Source: Anaerolineales bacterium (GTDB lineage: Bacteria; Chloroflexota; Anaerolineae; Anaerolineales; UBA11657). Taken from it: a stretch of DNA of 6,576 bases. The position numbers were made by a program, and so were the translations under genes. Within the stretch, counting starts at the first letter, position 1. The number at the start of each line of letters is the position of its first letter. The stretch covers positions 1 through 6,576 of the forward strand of contig CANNEJ010000084.1 of assembly GCA_947503585.1 (NCBI GenBank). The letters run 5' to 3'. The notes below the pieces were generated by a model. It was not told where the DNA came from and searched no databases. It saw only the letters and a program-made list of their open reading frames with translations. This document shows positions 5,976 to 6,576 of the stretch, one piece after another.

Positions 5976-6576
5976 CTACTGCCCGTTTGCGGGCACTAAA
6001 GCAGCGCCCGGCAATGCCAGCGGCAGCAAGCGCTGCGCTGCAGGCGTCTGCCGCATTTCCTCCACCAGTAAAAAGGGCGCACCGCCCACCACGCAATCTG
6101 TGCGCGGGCGGCTGCAATCAGCGCCCGGCAGCGCTAGCTTGTAAGTGCCGTCGCGATCCGCCAGCAGCCGGGTGCGGCGCACGCCAAATTGATCGTAAAG
6201 CACGGCCGCGCCAGCACCCGCGGTGGGCAGCAGCCGCACGCTTGCAGGCAGCGTGCCGCGCGCCCACAACACCCGCGTTACCAGCGTGCCGCGGTCCAGG
6301 CGCACAATGTAGTGCGTCGGCCGCGCCACAAAGCTGGTGGCGCGCACGCCGGCAAAGTGTGTGGTAACCGCGCGCAAAGATTCCACCGCCGGCCGCGCGG
6401 TCATGTCGGTGCGGTACAACCCGTAGTAATCAAAGCCCGGCAGGCTGCCGCTAACCTCAGCAAATTTGTAAACGGCAGCGCGCTCCGCGCCCGCTGCCAG
6501 CGCCAGCGCAAAAGCCTGAATGACAAACGCACCCTGCTGCTCCATGGTTACATAAACAAACGGATTGGGCCAGGGC
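5976..6576 (-). CDS. Glycoside-hydrolase-like protein, C-terminal part (5' end outside window)
   Basis: The frame is open to the window edge, giving 199 visible codons ending in TAG at 5978-5976. The internal ATG at 6545 is not taken as the start because PNPFVYVT runs straight into it and continues the same domain. The first part (visible residues 1-40) reads as the last strands and helices of a TIM barrel: VTMEQQGAFVIQAFALALAA, followed by a basic residue and AVYKF. This pattern (helix, 'AAG', 'R..vYK') is common at the end of glycoside hydrolase barrels. YGLYRTDMTARPA (51-63) and VTTHFAGVR (70-78) follow, and then a probable beta-sandwich tail (about 80-175) with DRGTLVTRVLWAR (94-106) and CVVGGAPFLLVE (161-172). 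The catalytic residues would lie upstream of the window. From memory, similar tails occur in uncharacterised Chloroflexota proteins, some of them secreted or cell-surface. The family assignment is tentative and the substrate unknown. Confidence 0.72.
   Translation of the reverse strand, partial: PWPNPFVYVTMEQQGAFVIQAFALALAAGAERAAVYKFAEVSGSLPGFDYYGLYRTDMTARPAVESLRAVTTHFAGVRATSFVARPTHYIVRLDRGTLVTRVLWARGTLPASVRLLPTAGAGAAVLYDQFGVRRTRLLADRDGTYKLALPGADCSRPRTDCVVGGAPFLLVEEMRQTPAAQRLLPLALPGAALVPANGQ

Noticed and set aside
5980..5995. Hairpin TGCCCG / CGGGCA with TTTG loop at the end of the glycoside-hydrolase-like gene.
   Set aside because: It lies inside the coding sequence just before the stop and has no T-tract after it on the - strand, so it is not supported as a terminator.
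5976..6545. Reading the right-edge gene as a complete 189-residue protein starting at the ATG at 6545.
   Set aside because: The frame stays open to 6576 and the upstream codons continue a barrel strand; the fragment alone would begin mid-domain.
1..6576. CRISPR arrays, tRNA or rRNA genes, insertion sequences, toxin-antitoxin pairs, phage or defence genes.
   Set aside because: No regularly spaced repeats, RNA gene signatures, transposase motifs or paired small genes are visible on either strand.

Overview
This 6.6 kb window is ordinary, gene-dense bacterial chromosome. It is GC-rich, with the compact intergenic regions and G/C-biased third codon positions typical of such DNA. It carries five protein genes: one on the + strand and four on the - strand. 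There are no tRNA, rRNA, CRISPR, insertion sequence or phage features. The best lineage guess is Chloroflexota. It rests mainly on the C-terminal part of the glycoside-hydrolase-like protein at the right edge, which resembles, from memory, proteins of that phylum. This is an inference, not a demonstrated assignment.

Layout. Positions 1-206 are a leader with an AT-rich patch holding an extended -10 promoter candidate. A lone adenosine deaminase family gene follows (207-1298, +) and ends in a strong rho-independent terminator (1305-1336). The short convergent spacer 1299-1444 also holds a near-perfect palindrome (1365-1385). Reading leftward on the - strand from the right edge come: the C-terminal 199 codons of a glycoside-hydrolase-like protein (5976-6576, 5' end outside the window); an AbgB-type M20 amidohydrolase (4413-5831); and two FAD-dependent oxidoreductases, a COG2907-type amine-oxidase-fold protein (2998-4299) and a phytoene desaturase / carotenoid isomerase / retinol saturase-like protein (1445-3001). 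The two flavoprotein genes overlap by four bases (ATGA). A 57-base bulged inverted repeat lies between the amidohydrolase and the flavoprotein pair.

How the genes may work together. The two flavoproteins are almost certainly co-transcribed and translationally coupled, so they probably act in one pathway. The families suggest redox or isomerisation chemistry on a hydrophobic, unsaturated substrate such as a fatty acyl chain or an isoprenoid, but the substrate cannot be read from sequence. The adenosine deaminase family enzyme (purine or nucleoside salvage) and the AbgB-like hydrolase (amide hydrolysis, possibly folate catabolite or N-acyl amino acid salvage) look like stand-alone catabolic functions. 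No clearly new multi-gene system is visible. The most worthwhile item is the coupled flavoprotein pair, in which both proteins have an altered GG motif.
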